From assembly GCA_949291515.1 (NCBI GenBank), contig CASEVY010000006.1, positions 1 to 64,000 of the forward strand: a stretch of 64,000 bases of DNA, written 5' to 3'. This stretch comes from an uncultured bacterium (lineage in GTDB: Bacteria; Elusimicrobiota; Elusimicrobia; Elusimicrobiales; Elusimicrobiaceae). The notes beneath the pieces were generated by a model that made no database searches, was not told where the DNA came from, and worked only from the letters and a program-made list of their open reading frames with translations. Made by a program: the position numbers and the translations under genes. Each line of letters opens with the position of its first letter. Position 1 is the stretch's first letter. Shown here piece after piece: positions 7,075 to 16,900 of this stretch.

Positions 7075-8854
7075 TTTTGACCTCTTTCTTTTTCTTGAAC
7101 TGTGCGTTATATAAGGCTTTATAGGCCCCGTTGCCTTCTTTCATCAGTTGCTCGTGCGTGCCGCTTTCCACTATTCTGCCTTCATTTATTACTATGATTT
7201 TGTCGGCGTTCTGTATCGTGCTTAAGCGATGGGCTATCACAAATACCGTACGGTCTTTCATAAGATTGTCTATCGCCTTTTGGACTATCGCTTCGGATTT
7301 ATTGTCCAATGCGCTGGTAGCCTCGTCCAATATCACTACCGGGGCCTGCTTTAAAAATGCTCTGGCTATGGCTATACGCTGTTTCTGCCCGCCGGAAAGC
7401 ATTACACCGCGTTCCCCGACATAAGTATCCAGACCGTCTTTAAGCGAATCTATAAAATCTTCCAGATGCGCGCTCTTAACCGCTTGTTTTATATCCGCTT
7501 CGTTTGCGTGTGGATTGCCTATCATTATATTTTCCCTTATGGTGCCGCTAAAGAGGAAATTATCCTGGAACACCACCGCGATTTGTTTTCTTAATGAATA
7601 TAAATCTATATCTTTTACGTCTATGCCGTCTATCTTTATGCTGCCCCTCGTCGTATCGTAAAAGCGTGGGATAAGATTGACGAAAGTTGTTTTTCCGCCG
7701 CCGCTGTTGCCCACCAAAGCGATAGTTTGCCCGACCGGTACTTTTAGGGAAATATCCTTAAGTACTGGCAGACCCGGTTTGTATTCGAAAACCACATCGT
7801 CAAATTCTATGTCTTTTCTGATAGAGTCTATCTTTACGGCGTTTTTGGCGCTTTTTATAGAGGTTTTATAGTTCAGCATTTCGAATACGCGCTCTATGGC
7901 GAGGAACGCTTTTTGTATGTCTATATAATTGTTTCCTATCGATTTAAGCGGCGTATAGAGCATTAGCAGCGCCGCTATGAAAGAGGCGAAGTTTCCGCTC
8001 GTTATCGTTCCCTTTATTATCAAGTTGTTGCCGTACCATATTACGCCCGCCACTCCGAACGATATTACCACGTGCATTACCGGCGAAAGCCAATTGGTGT
8101 GTTTTACCATTTTCATCGAAAGATAAAAGAGTTCGTCCAAAATGCCGTATTGCTTCTTTAACTGATAGTCCTGCAGATTGTAAGATGTTATCGTCTTATA
8201 TCCGGTGCAGGTTTCGTTGTATGAAGTGATAACGTCAGAGCCGGAAGTTACTATCTTAGGCGTAATCTTTTTTATCTTTTTCCTGACGTATTGCATCGGC
8301 AGCGCGGCTATGCCCAAAACCACTATCGCTATTATCGTCAGTTGCCAAGAGTTGTATACAAGCACGAATACCAATCCTATGGAAGAAAATAATCTCGTCA
8401 AGAATTGCTTTACGTTGTTGATTAAGGCGTTGCTGGCCGTATCGGCGTCGCTGTAGAAACGATATACTACGTCGCCGGAATTGTGATTGTCGAAGAAACA
8501 AGGGTCAAATGTAAGCAGTTTTTGATATAGTTTTTTCTTCAAGTCGGTGGTAATTTTCGTGCCAACCCAGCTGTTAAGATAGGTTGAGGAGAAGTTTAAT
8601 ACCCCCTGTATTATGGCGAAAAGCACTATCAGCAGCGGGATATAGCCTGCCCAGTCCGCATTTTTCGCCACCACTACATTGTCTACGTAATATTTAAGGA
8701 ACATCGCCACGGCGCCGTCCAAAGCGCCGGCGGGTATGGTCAGAGCTATTCCCAAAAGCGTTCTAAACCAATAGGGCTTTATCAGCGGGCCCATTCTTTT
8801 TACGAAGTCTTTTAGGGTTGTCGGATTAAGTTCCCTGTTAAAATTATTGTCCAT
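7064..8854 (-). CDS. ABC exporter, MsbA-like (lipid A/lipid flippase family)
   Basis: A 596-residue half-transporter with fused membrane and ATPase domains. Residues 1-330 hold six transmembrane helices, and the ATPase follows with Walker A GNSGGGKTT (about 383), signature LSGGQKQR (about 487), Walker B VVILDEATSALD (about 507) and a switch His in VIAHRLST. Length and order are as in MsbA, which flips lipid A-core across the inner membrane as a homodimer; multidrug exporters share the same architecture, so the substrate is uncertain. The C terminus is lysine-rich (KKKKEVKNEE). The gene sits two bases after the ankyrin lipoprotein and overlaps the deaminase gene, so all four genes at 5884-10128 look like one operon. 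Confidence 0.92.
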   Translation of the reverse strand: MDNNFNRELNPTTLKDFVKRMGPLIKPYWFRTLLGIALTIPAGALDGAVAMFLKYYVDNVVVAKNADWAGYIPLLIVLFAIIQGVLNFSSTYLNSWVGTKITTDLKKKLYQKLLTFDPCFFDNHNSGDVVYRFYSDADTASNALINNVKQFLTRLFSSIGLVFVLVYNSWQLTIIAIVVLGIAALPMQYVRKKIKKITPKIVTSGSDVITSYNETCTGYKTITSYNLQDYQLKKQYGILDELFYLSMKMVKHTNWLSPVMHVVISFGVAGVIWYGNNLIIKGTITSGNFASFIAALLMLYTPLKSIGNNYIDIQKAFLAIERVFEMLNYKTSIKSAKNAVKIDSIRKDIEFDDVVFEYKPGLPVLKDISLKVPVGQTIALVGNSGGGKTTFVNLIPRFYDTTRGSIKIDGIDVKDIDLYSLRKQIAVVFQDNFLFSGTIRENIMIGNPHANEADIKQAVKSAHLEDFIDSLKDGLDTYVGERGVMLSGGQKQRIAIARAFLKQAPVVILDEATSALDNKSEAIVQKAIDNLMKDRTVFVIAHRLSTIQNADKIIVINEGRIVESGTHEQLMKEGNGAYKALYNAQFKKKKEVKNEE

Positions 8855-8856
8855 GG

Positions 8857-10128
8857 TTATTTATAACTTTCTATGATGTCGTAAGTATCCATAAATCCCA
8901 TCTGTACGGCGACGGTGGCCGCGTCAAGTTTTTGACGGTTTTTAAGCCTGGGGCTCGCACCGTTGTCCAATAAGAACTTTACCATTTTTTGGTCGTCGTT
9001 TTCCGCGGCTATGAACAGTACGCTGTCGCCTTTATTGTTTCTGGCGTTAATGTCGGCGCCCTTAGCTATGAGATTTTTTATCAGTTGTTCATTATTTGCT
9101 CTTACCGCATAAAACAAAGCCGTTTCGCCTTTTAAATCCACCGCGTTGACGTTGGCGCCGTTTTCTATAAGGAAAAGCGACATATCGTTCATATTGCCGG
9201 AATTGGTGCCGGACTGTTCTATAAGGCTCATTAAAACGGTCTGTCCTTTGGTATTAAGCTGGTCGATATTTGCGCCAGCCAAAAGTATCATTGTTACTAT
9301 TTCTTTGTTTCCGCTTAAAGCCGCGGCGGTCAGTACCGGGTTGCCCTGTGCATCGGTCTGATTGGGGTCGGCTTTGGCCGTATCAATAAGAAGGGTAATC
9401 ATATCTCTGTCGCGTTCTTTGATGGCTTTTTCCAAAGGCGGAAGAGAATCCGTTATGTCTATGCCGTTTTTTGCGGCGTATTCAATAAGAAGTTTTGTCG
9501 TTTCCGAATCGTTTGATTCTATCGTTTGCGCCAAGTAGTTTGTTGTGGAAGAAAAGAGTATTGAAGCGTCCGCCCCGTTCTGCAAAAGCAGCGGTACGGC
9601 TTTTTTGTTTCCGTTTTCTAAAGCTGCTTCCAAAGGCAATTTGCCGCCAATGCTCGGTTTGTTGAAGTTGACTTCTCTTTCCGCCAGGAACTGCAAGATC
9701 GGCAAACCGTTAGTCCTGTCTGAAGCCGCCAAATAGGCCAAAGTTAAGTCATTAGTAGTTCTTTTTATGTTGTTGTAGAGGAATTTACCTTTCGGCAGAC
9801 TTTCGCGGAAAGCCAGCAGGTTTTCCATATCCTGCAGACTTAAATATGCTTCCGGGTTAATATGATTTTCGTCTACTTGCTTCTTTATAAATCCCAAATC
9901 GTTTTTGACTGCCGCGTTGATCAGATCCGCCTGAAGTTTGGTATCGGGCAGTTTGTATTGCGGTTTTACGCATTTGCATTCTGGATAATCCGTTCTGATT
10001 TCCCAAGATTTGCAAGTATTGGTGCAGACTTTGGGCGCCTCTTCTTGTTTTGGAGCTTCTTTCTTGCCGCAAGCGCTTGAAATTAAAGCAAGAGCGCATA
10101 ATAAAGAAAATATATATAAATTTTTCAT
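8857..10128 (-). CDS. Ankyrin-repeat lipoprotein
   Basis: 423 residues. A type II signal peptide with lipobox SSAC puts the lipidated Cys near residue 20. A short Cys-rich linker (CTNTCKSWEIRTDYPECKC) follows with four closely spaced cysteines that could form disulfides. Ankyrin repeats run from about 130 to the end, e.g. GKLPLEAALENGNKKAVPLLLQ and NKGDSVLFIAAENDDQKMVK. It would be an envelope protein that binds other proteins; the partner is unknown. A clear AGGGGA ribosome site precedes the ATG. A second ankyrin protein with a membrane anchor is encoded at 11.3 kb. Confidence 0.9.
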   Translation of the reverse strand: MKNLYIFSLLCALALISSACGKKEAPKQEEAPKVCTNTCKSWEIRTDYPECKCVKPQYKLPDTKLQADLINAAVKNDLGFIKKQVDENHINPEAYLSLQDMENLLAFRESLPKGKFLYNNIKRTTNDLTLAYLAASDRTNGLPILQFLAEREVNFNKPSIGGKLPLEAALENGNKKAVPLLLQNGADASILFSSTTNYLAQTIESNDSETTKLLIEYAAKNGIDITDSLPPLEKAIKERDRDMITLLIDTAKADPNQTDAQGNPVLTAAALSGNKEIVTMILLAGANIDQLNTKGQTVLMSLIEQSGTNSGNMNDMSLFLIENGANVNAVDLKGETALFYAVRANNEQLIKNLIAKGADINARNNKGDSVLFIAAENDDQKMVKFLLDNGASPRLKNRQKLDAATVAVQMGFMDTYDIIESYK

Positions 10129-10283
10129 TTCATTTCCCCTTTAATGGAATATATTATATATACCATTTTAGCAAAAAAAACCCGAACTGTGACGGTTTGA
10201 CTAAATTTTTTAAATTAGCTATGATAAAAATAAGCGGAGAGCCTTAAAAACTGCCGAAAAATCACGGCTTTTTACGGGGGCAT

Positions 10284-10700
10284 ATGAAAAAACTTTCTCC
10301 GCATTTCTCTTTTGAGGAGCTTTCCTCCACTTCAGTGTCATTTCTTAAGGAGCAAAATGCTTTTTTCGCTTCTTTTTACTTGCAAGAACTTACGGCGCTG
10401 TCCTATTATTTGCTTGAACCTGTCCGCGCATTGCTCGATTCCCCGCTGAGGATAACCAGCGCATACAGATGCCCCGCCCTTAACGATTATGTTAAAGGGG
10501 CGGTTAATTCTCAGCATTTGGGCGGCGAGGCGGCCGACTTTATTCCGTTAAACTGTTCTTTGAAAGAAGCATTCGAAAAAATTAGGCTTTCTCGCTTTAT
10601 TCACTTCGGGCAGCTGATAATGGAACCAGGTTGGATACACGTATCTTTAGGCGTTCCGTTCAGAACGTTAAGAAAATGCGGGGAGGTTATGGTAAAATGA
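10284..10700 (+). CDS. Peptidase M15A-type D-Ala-D-Ala carboxypeptidase (endolysin-like)
   Basis: 138 residues, a compact zinc peptidase of the M15_3 family. The metal and catalytic signature is seen as RITSAYRCPALND (about 60), NSQHLGGEAADF (about 77, His and Asp ligands) and WIHVSL (about 120, third His). No signal peptide is present, which fits a phage endolysin-type enzyme released by a holin better than a secreted housekeeping enzyme. Its stop overlaps the start of the next gene in an ATGA. GGGGG lies just ahead of the ATG. The pair stands alone between two minus-strand ankyrin genes, with no capsid or tail genes, so it may be a phage remnant or a domesticated lysis pair. Confidence 0.88.
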   Translation: MKKLSPHFSFEELSSTSVSFLKEQNAFFASFYLQELTALSYYLLEPVRALLDSPLRITSAYRCPALNDYVKGAVNSQHLGGEAADFIPLNCSLKEAFEKIRLSRFIHFGQLIMEPGWIHVSLGVPFRTLRKCGEVMVK

Positions 10701-11251
10701 AAAACTTCCTAATAATTCTCCTGAGCGTTTGCTGCGGCGTACTGCTTTGTGTCTTATATGTTAATCGCAAAGAAATTGAAGCCGTCAAATTCCAAAGCGA
10801 TTATTTGGAAATAGGCTTAAAAAGAACTATGGAGTTAAAAGAACGGACTCTTATCCATAAAGTTCGTCTGTCTAAAAGCGCGGACTGTTTGGAAGGAAAT
10901 TCATCTTCGCAATCTACAAGAACGGAAAAGTATTATATTCCCCCCGAAGGTTCTTTTTCTTACGTCGAGAAGGAAGGCGGAGAATACAAACTTGAAGTCA
11001 AAGATTATGGTTTTACCTTTAAATTGTATTTTGGCGTTGGGGCCAATATCGAAGGGGAGATTACTCCTCTTATGGCTGCGCGCTTGTTTTATTACGGGCG
11101 TTGGGGAGTAGGGTGCGGCTATTCTTTAAACGACGGTGCGGCGGTGCTGTTTGAAAGGCGTACGGACGATTTTTTGCCTTTTGATAATACCATATTGTTT
11201 TTAGGGGCCGGCAAAAACACGGCCGTTTTTGGCGCGGCCGTGTTTTTATAG
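10697..11251 (+). CDS. Small membrane-anchored protein paired with the M15 peptidase
   Basis: 184 residues; not assigned to a named family. An N-terminal membrane helix (residues 4-22, IILLSVCCGVLLCVLYV) is followed by a basic helix and, from about 75, a beta-rich C-terminal half (YYIPPEGSFSYVEK, YGFTFKLYFGVGANIEGE, RWGVGCGYSLN). The ATG lies inside the stop of the peptidase gene (ATGA), so the two are translationally coupled; the longer frame from 10631 is rejected. Similar arrangements of a small membrane protein after an M15 endolysin occur in phage genomes (inference). The last codons overlap a perfect 13-bp terminator hairpin, so the final residues are set by the terminator sequence. Confidence 0.75.
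   Translation: MKNFLIILLSVCCGVLLCVLYVNRKEIEAVKFQSDYLEIGLKRTMELKERTLIHKVRLSKSADCLEGNSSSQSTRTEKYYIPPEGSFSYVEKEGGEYKLEVKDYGFTFKLYFGVGANIEGEITPLMAARLFYYGRWGVGCGYSLNDGAAVLFERRTDDFLPFDNTILFLGAGKNTAVFGAAVFL
11213..11247. terminator. Bidirectional terminator inside the end of a coding sequence
   Basis: AAAAACACGGCCG (11213-11225) pairs perfectly with CGGCCGTGTTTTT (11235-11247) around a nine-base loop. It ends one base before the stop codon of the plus-strand gene and lies 19 bases beyond the stop of the convergent minus-strand ankyrin gene, so it can serve both. Confidence 0.85.
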
Positions 11252-11265
11252 GAATAAAATATATT

Positions 11266-12201
11266 TTAACTTAACAAAATCCTTATGCAAGAAGTGCAGT
11301 CATAGCTTTTGGCATAATCCAAAGCGGTGCGTTGATTGTTGTCCGTCAATTCTTCGTTGGCGCCGGAGTCTATAAGGAAGCTCATTATATTTCCCTTATG
11401 CTCTTGTGCAGTTATCATCAAAGGCGTCATACCTTCTTTTTGTGTTCCTTGGTTGATGTCGGCGCCATATTCAAGGAGCACCTGTATCATTGCGTTTGCC
11501 GGGTATGGGGCGGAGGCGGTATAATTTTCCCCCGTTACCGCGCGATGTATTGGGGCATAGCCTTTGTCGTCGTAGATATCCATAGAGGCGCCTTGCTCTA
11601 TCAGCATTCTGAGCATATCTTCGCTTCCGTTTGATATCGCCATAAAAATAGGCGTGAATGATGTATTTTTTTCAGGTGAGTTTAACGGCGCGCCTCTGTT
11701 TATCAAAGCCATCGCTTTGGGGATATCGTCGAAGTATACGGCGTCCATAAGTTCGCTGAAAAGCTCGTCTTTAGTCATTTTTTTATTGCGATACTCGTTT
11801 TCAAACGCGATGACCTGTTTCTTTTGCCTTTCTTTCAGGAAGTACTTCCTTTTGTCTTCTTTTGCCGTCTGACTGACGGTGTTTTGTTCCGTACTGCCGC
11901 CCGTAATATCCAGATAGTTATGCTGCGCGCTGCCGTCTATAAAGACTTCGTCTATGGTTTCCTCATTGTCTATAGAAGGCTGATAAGTGAAATTGGCGTC
12001 CTTATCCTCTTCTTCTGGCTGGTTTTCCGGCTGGTTTTGCGGCTGCGGCGCCGGTGCTGTCGTTGTGGAATATACCGTCATACCTACAAGTTCTTCCACC
12101 TCGGAAGATTGCTGCTTTCCGCTTTTTGTCAGAGTGTTTACGAAACCCCATATTACTCCAACTGCACAAAGGGCTATTATAACTTTAAGTATCGTACGCA
12201 T
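11266..12201 (-). CDS. Membrane-anchored ankyrin-repeat protein
   Basis: 311 residues. One N-terminal transmembrane helix (about 5-22, LKVIIALCAVGVIWGFV), then a low-complexity acidic linker rich in Pro, Gln and Glu (PAPQPQNQPENQPEEEDKD, about 52-70), then ankyrin repeats from about 150 (DIPKAMALINRGAPLN, YAPIHRAVTGENY, EGMTPLMITAQEHKGN, QRTALDYAKSYDCTSCI). It would present the repeat domain outside the inner membrane. It is a single gene with a terminator on its downstream side. It shares the fold but not the lipobox of the other ankyrin protein in the window. Confidence 0.88.
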   Translation of the reverse strand: MRTILKVIIALCAVGVIWGFVNTLTKSGKQQSSEVEELVGMTVYSTTTAPAPQPQNQPENQPEEEDKDANFTYQPSIDNEETIDEVFIDGSAQHNYLDITGGSTEQNTVSQTAKEDKRKYFLKERQKKQVIAFENEYRNKKMTKDELFSELMDAVYFDDIPKAMALINRGAPLNSPEKNTSFTPIFMAISNGSEDMLRMLIEQGASMDIYDDKGYAPIHRAVTGENYTASAPYPANAMIQVLLEYGADINQGTQKEGMTPLMITAQEHKGNIMSFLIDSGANEELTDNNQRTALDYAKSYDCTSCIRILLS

Positions 12202-12346
12202 TGAAATTGTCCCCTCAAGTATTTATAATCTATTATTTTAAGAATAAAAGAGCTTTAAAATCAATACCCGTGCGCTTTCAAATTGAAAGGCTGGCGCCCT
12301 TTTAGATAAAATATATATATAAGGTAGCAAAACAAAGGGAGTTAAA

Positions 12347-13771
12347 ATGCACAGAAACAACAATTTATGCAAAATCGTGGCGACGATAGGGCGCATAGAC
12401 GGACGCGAAGACCTTATCGAAAAACTGTATTTGGCGGGCGCCACCGTATTCAGAATGAATCTCAGCCACGCCTCTGTGGCGGAAAATGCCAAAAAGATAG
12501 AAATAATCCGCGGCATAGAAAAGAAATACGATTGCGCCTTGGGCGTAATTTTCGATTTGCAGGGGCCGAAACTCAGAGTAGGCGTTTTTGAGAACGAATC
12601 CGTAGTTTTAAAAGACGGGCAGGAATTTATCTTGGATACGGACCCGAAACCCGGCGACGAGAGGCGCGTCAATCTGCCGCATAAAGAAATTTTTGAGGTT
12701 ATAAAGCCTGGCCATATCCTTCTTTTTAACGACGGACTTATAAGGGTTGAAGTAGTATCCGTAACGCCGGAAGAAATAAAGACGAAGGTTATAAACGGCG
12801 GAGTGTTGTCGGACCATAAAGGAGTAAACGTTCCCGACGTATCACTGCCGATATCTGCGTTGACGGAAAAGGATATGGAACAAATAAAGCAGGCCGCTGA
12901 TTTGGATGTCGATTGGTTTGCGCTTTCTTTCGTTCAGAAGCCTGAGGACGTGGTTTTTGCGCGTCAGCTGATAAAGTCTAAAGCGGGGATAATATCTAAG
13001 ATAGAGAAGCCTTCTGCTATAGAACATTTGGATAAGATTATAGAGTATTCCGACGTAATTATGGTAGCCCGCGGCGATTTGGGGGTGGAGCTCAGTCCGG
13101 AGAAAGTACCCGTAATGCAAAGGCGCATAATCACTAAGTGCCGCGAGGCCGGCAAGCCGGTTATAGTGGCGACGCAAATGTTGGAGTCGATGATAACCAA
13201 CGTTAATCCTACGCGGGCGGAAGCCTCTGACGTGGCTACCGCCGTCTACGAAGGCGCCGACGCCGTAATGCTTTCGGCCGAGACGGCCAGCGGGCAACAC
13301 CCCGTCGAAGCGGTAAGCACTATGTGCCGCATAATCAAGACGGTGGAAGCCGAGCCGATGTTCAAGGACAATATGAAGGCCAATACGGCCAGCCTTGGCG
13401 ACGACAGTTCTTCCGCCGCGGCGATAACTACGGCTGCAGGGGTAGTTGCCAACTTGATAGCTTTAAGCGATTTTATAATCAACTTTACCGATTCCGGTAC
13501 AACTACGCTTAGAACTGCGCGCCAGCGTCCGTGTCTGCCGATATTATCGCTTACTCCGCATATCGAAGTCGCCAGGAAGATGTCGGTAGTATGCGCAGTT
13601 ACCGCCATGGTGGTAAACGACTTGACCCGCTTTGAAGACATAGAACGCGAAGCCAGAGCCGCGGCCAAGAAATTGGAGTTCGGAGAAAAAGGCGCACAAG
13701 TGGTGGTAACCGCAGGCATACCTTTCGGATCCTCCGGCGATACAAATTTATTGTATGTGATAACTTTGTAG
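12347..13771 (+). CDS. pyk: Pyruvate kinase
   Basis: 474 residues, the expected length. It catalyses phosphoenolpyruvate + ADP to pyruvate + ATP, the last step of glycolysis. Family motifs are present in order: KIVATIGR near the N terminus, RMNLSHAS (about 38), FDLQGPKLRVG (about 70), IISKIEKPSAIEH (catalytic Lys, about 220), VARGDLGVELSPEKVP (about 245) and ATQMLESM followed by PTRAEASDVATAVYEGADA. A good AAAGGGAG ribosome site precedes the ATG, and a terminator follows. It is a single-gene unit. Pyruvate and ATP from this step fit a fermentative lifestyle. Confidence 0.97.
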   Translation: MHRNNNLCKIVATIGRIDGREDLIEKLYLAGATVFRMNLSHASVAENAKKIEIIRGIEKKYDCALGVIFDLQGPKLRVGVFENESVVLKDGQEFILDTDPKPGDERRVNLPHKEIFEVIKPGHILLFNDGLIRVEVVSVTPEEIKTKVINGGVLSDHKGVNVPDVSLPISALTEKDMEQIKQAADLDVDWFALSFVQKPEDVVFARQLIKSKAGIISKIEKPSAIEHLDKIIEYSDVIMVARGDLGVELSPEKVPVMQRRIITKCREAGKPVIVATQMLESMITNVNPTRAEASDVATAVYEGADAVMLSAETASGQHPVEAVSTMCRIIKTVEAEPMFKDNMKANTASLGDDSSSAAAITTAAGVVANLIALSDFIINFTDSGTTTLRTARQRPCLPILSLTPHIEVARKMSVVCAVTAMVVNDLTRFEDIEREARAAAKKLEFGEKGAQVVVTAGIPFGSSGDTNLLYVITL

Positions 13772-13789
13772 GGAATGACGAACGTAACA

Positions 13790-13823
13790 GAAAAACGCTC
13801 CATATGATATGGGGCGTTTTTTT
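13790..13823 (+). terminator. Terminator of pyruvate kinase
   Basis: AAAAACGC-TCCATA pairs with TATGGG-GCGTTTTTTT around a TGA loop, with a T run, 20 bases after the pyk stop. Confidence 0.8.
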
Positions 13824-13846
13824 ATTTGTCGAAGCGCTTGAAGAAA

Positions 13847-13914
13847 TAGGTCTTAGGACCTATTGAACGTTGGGTCTTTAAACTCTTGAGAAAAGAAAGA
13901 CACTCTGTTAAAAT
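13847..13914 (+). promoter_or_regulatory. Promoter with dyad operator, first giant gene
   Basis: A 16-bp dyad TAGGTCTTAGGACCTA (13847-13862) is followed 23 bases later by TTGAGA (-35, 13886-13891), a 17-base spacer and TAAAAT (-10, 13909-13914) with an extended TGn. The dyad, a TGGG nine bases past it, and ACTCTT just ahead of the -35 recur at the same spacing upstream of the genes at 19237 (degenerate) and 60227. Confidence 0.75.
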
Positions 13915-13978
13915 ATAGATAGAAGAAGTGTAATTTTAACGGTAAATATTTATATTGTTGGCGAAAACGGTGAAAATT

Positions 13979-16900
13979 ATGAATAAAAAAATTATGTCGG
14001 CAAGTATGAAGATGTTATCTTTAACTTTAAGCGCCGTGCTTATATTTGAGAGCAGCGCTCCTCTTTACGCTCAGTCTAAAATAAGATATGAGGGTGATAA
14101 GCGTACGATATATTTCAAGAGCGATAAACTTTTGGATAGGAAACTTGAAATGGTCGCTCCTGCGGATAATACGAGAGTCGCGCAACGCCCGTTCTTCAGG
14201 CCGGCGCAGATGGACAATCCTGCTTGGAAAAAAGCGGAAGGAATAAAGTTTGAGCTTCTTTTCGGGTCGCAGATGGGATCCTCCAAGGGCAAGACTTCCG
14301 AAAGCGTTTCTTCCGAACCGTTAAATTATAAACAGTTTTACGCCGAATACGCCAAAGACGTAAATTCTCAGGCCGATAAATATAAGAAAGACAATGAAAA
14401 CTTTAAGAAGCAGGCCTTGCTGGAAATGAATTTACAGGCGGAGAAATACGCCTTAAGCGGAGAATATTCCGAAGCCGACATCGCCGCTTGGAAAGAACAG
14501 GAAAAGAAAAATATAGATCAATGGCTGAAGAATGCGCAGGCGGAGATGGAAAAAGTCCGCCATGCGGAGTTGTCTAAAGCCGAAAGCAGATTTAAGGAAT
14601 ATCAGGCCGCAATAGAAAGCGAAACGGACGCTTATAATAAGGAAATATTTTATACCGTACAAGGCAAAATACGGGAATTGTTTGCCTTATATAAAAGCAA
14701 TCCCGGCGCCGACGCCGGCATAGCGCCCATTTTGCTGGAAACCGTTCCTCTTTTTATCCCGATGACTTATAACGGCGAGAAGCTGCTTAACCAAGAACAG
14801 GAAAACGTAATATTCGATTTGGCCTTAAAGCAGCTTGACAGGCCCATAACTTTACAAACCAAAAATGTAAATCAATATATATCCGCCATAACGGTAGTGG
14901 CAAATTTGGGCAAAGTTGGGGACGGCGGTTCTACCGCCATTAAGAGAATGGTATTTTCCAGCGTGGAGGCTCCGCAGTTCCATGCCTATTTGCTCCTTAC
15001 GGCGGTATCGGCGCTGCTGGCCTTAAAAGATTACGGCACTATAAGGGATATTTTAAACTATTTCAACCAAAAAGAATCCGTATTTGAGACGGTGGACTTC
15101 CTCAGCGTGGCGAACTGGGTGGATTATTTCCAAACGATAAACGGCAAATATTTGGGGAATATGTCGTCTTTGGCGCAGTATCAGTTGGAAGACGGCACGA
15201 TTGCCAACGCCTATACCGATATCGCTTTAATGTTGGCGGAGGAAGGCAGTCCCCAGGCTTTGGAATTGCTTAAGAATTTCGGCGTAGACAAATGCGTAAT
15301 GACGCTTGATTTCGCGTTTAACCTTAAAGATCATTTCTCCCCCCGCTGCGGCGGCATAAAACCTTTCGTCGCAGGGGCGTTAATGAGCGGCAAAGCCGGC
15401 GCGGAAAAATATTCCGGTCCGTTTTTGAGCAAGCGCGTCGGTCAGCAGGAATTTACTTCCGACGGGCGCGTAAGAACGATAACGTCTGACGAAGTGAATA
15501 GGATATCCTCTGCGATAAACACCAATATGAGCAGATTTCAGGCCGGACTGAAAGAAAGCGGAATAAGCGCCAACGCTTATTTGGCTTTGAATTTGATAAA
15601 CGAATCGCTCGGCGATATAGGAGTTGGACAGGAATCTTTTATAGATACGGCAATGCTCAAGCAGTATAAGAGCGAAATATCCAACACAATGCTTGGCAAA
15701 GGCGCGATAGTAGACGACGCCAGAAGATCAAGCAAGGAAAGCGGCCAAACGATATATAAATACGCCAAAATTACCGGCAATGTTTTGGATATAGGCATAT
15801 TGGTATGGTGTGCGTGGGACTTGGCGAAGCTGGCCAGAGGCATATATTCTTTAGGGCGCGGCGCTTATTCCGCTTTTAGGTTGTCAAGGATAGGAACTCC
15901 CGCTCAGAGAATGGCCTATATCACCAATCACTTGCCGCACTTGCGCAAATATTCGTCCGTAGGCAAAGCGATGACGAGGTTCTCCGCCCGGGTCAAGAAC
16001 GGGATAGAACCTGTCGTGATGGCGCAGAGATCTTTGTATACGTCGGCGCCTCTTCCCAAGATTATGGGAGTCGGCTCCGAAGGCACCACCGTCGCAAAGA
16101 CTTTGGCTACGGCTTCTTTCGACGCGGCCAAAGGCGGATACGTTATCAATGCGGCTGAAGCGTATAAATCTTCCGCCGGGCAGCCCGGCAGAGTGTTGGA
16201 TATTGTCAACACGAGAAAGGCTTTGGACGCAGGTACGGCTTCCGCGCAAGAGGCTTTTGCAAACAGGGGCTTCTTCGAAAAATACAGAGGTTATAGAGGT
16301 TATCTTTCCGATGCTACGAAGGAGGCTTTCAATGCCGGTAAATTTGACAGCTATTCTTTATCGGCCGGGATCGATTTCTCCAACGATATTTCTTTGGCCA
16401 GAAACGTAAAGTGGAGAGCGCCGGTAACTTCCACTAACGTAAACTATTTGGCCAGACCTTTGGGCACTTCCGCCTTGCCGGGAACTTTGGAGCTGCATCA
16501 CAGGAGCGCGGTCGGTTTGGACGCGGAACCTTTGCCGGTAAATATAACTATCGAGAAGAAAATCCCAACCATTAAATCCAACGAGGTTACCAATGTCCTT
16601 TTAACCGGCGAAGACGACGTAATGCTTTCCATAACCAAGCAGCAGAAACTGCCTTTCTATTACAGGTGGATGTCGAAAGCGGCGGATTCCAAATTAATGC
16701 CGCAGAGCTGGTCCAACGGAATAGAGAGATGGGTAAGCAATTGGCGTGCGGAAAAGGAATTTAAACTTGTTGACCCCGATTTCTTTAAGATAGGCATAGA
16801 TAATGAAAGTTTTGCGAATTTGGCAAAAATGTCCTATGCCGGCTCCACTCCTTTGAACCTCAAGTTTATGGGCGAGCGTACGGGCTTTGCCGGAAAACTC

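Noticed and set aside
12238-12672. Minus-strand frame overlapping the start of pyruvate kinase
   Set aside because: It is antisense to unmistakable pyruvate kinase codons and has no independent support.
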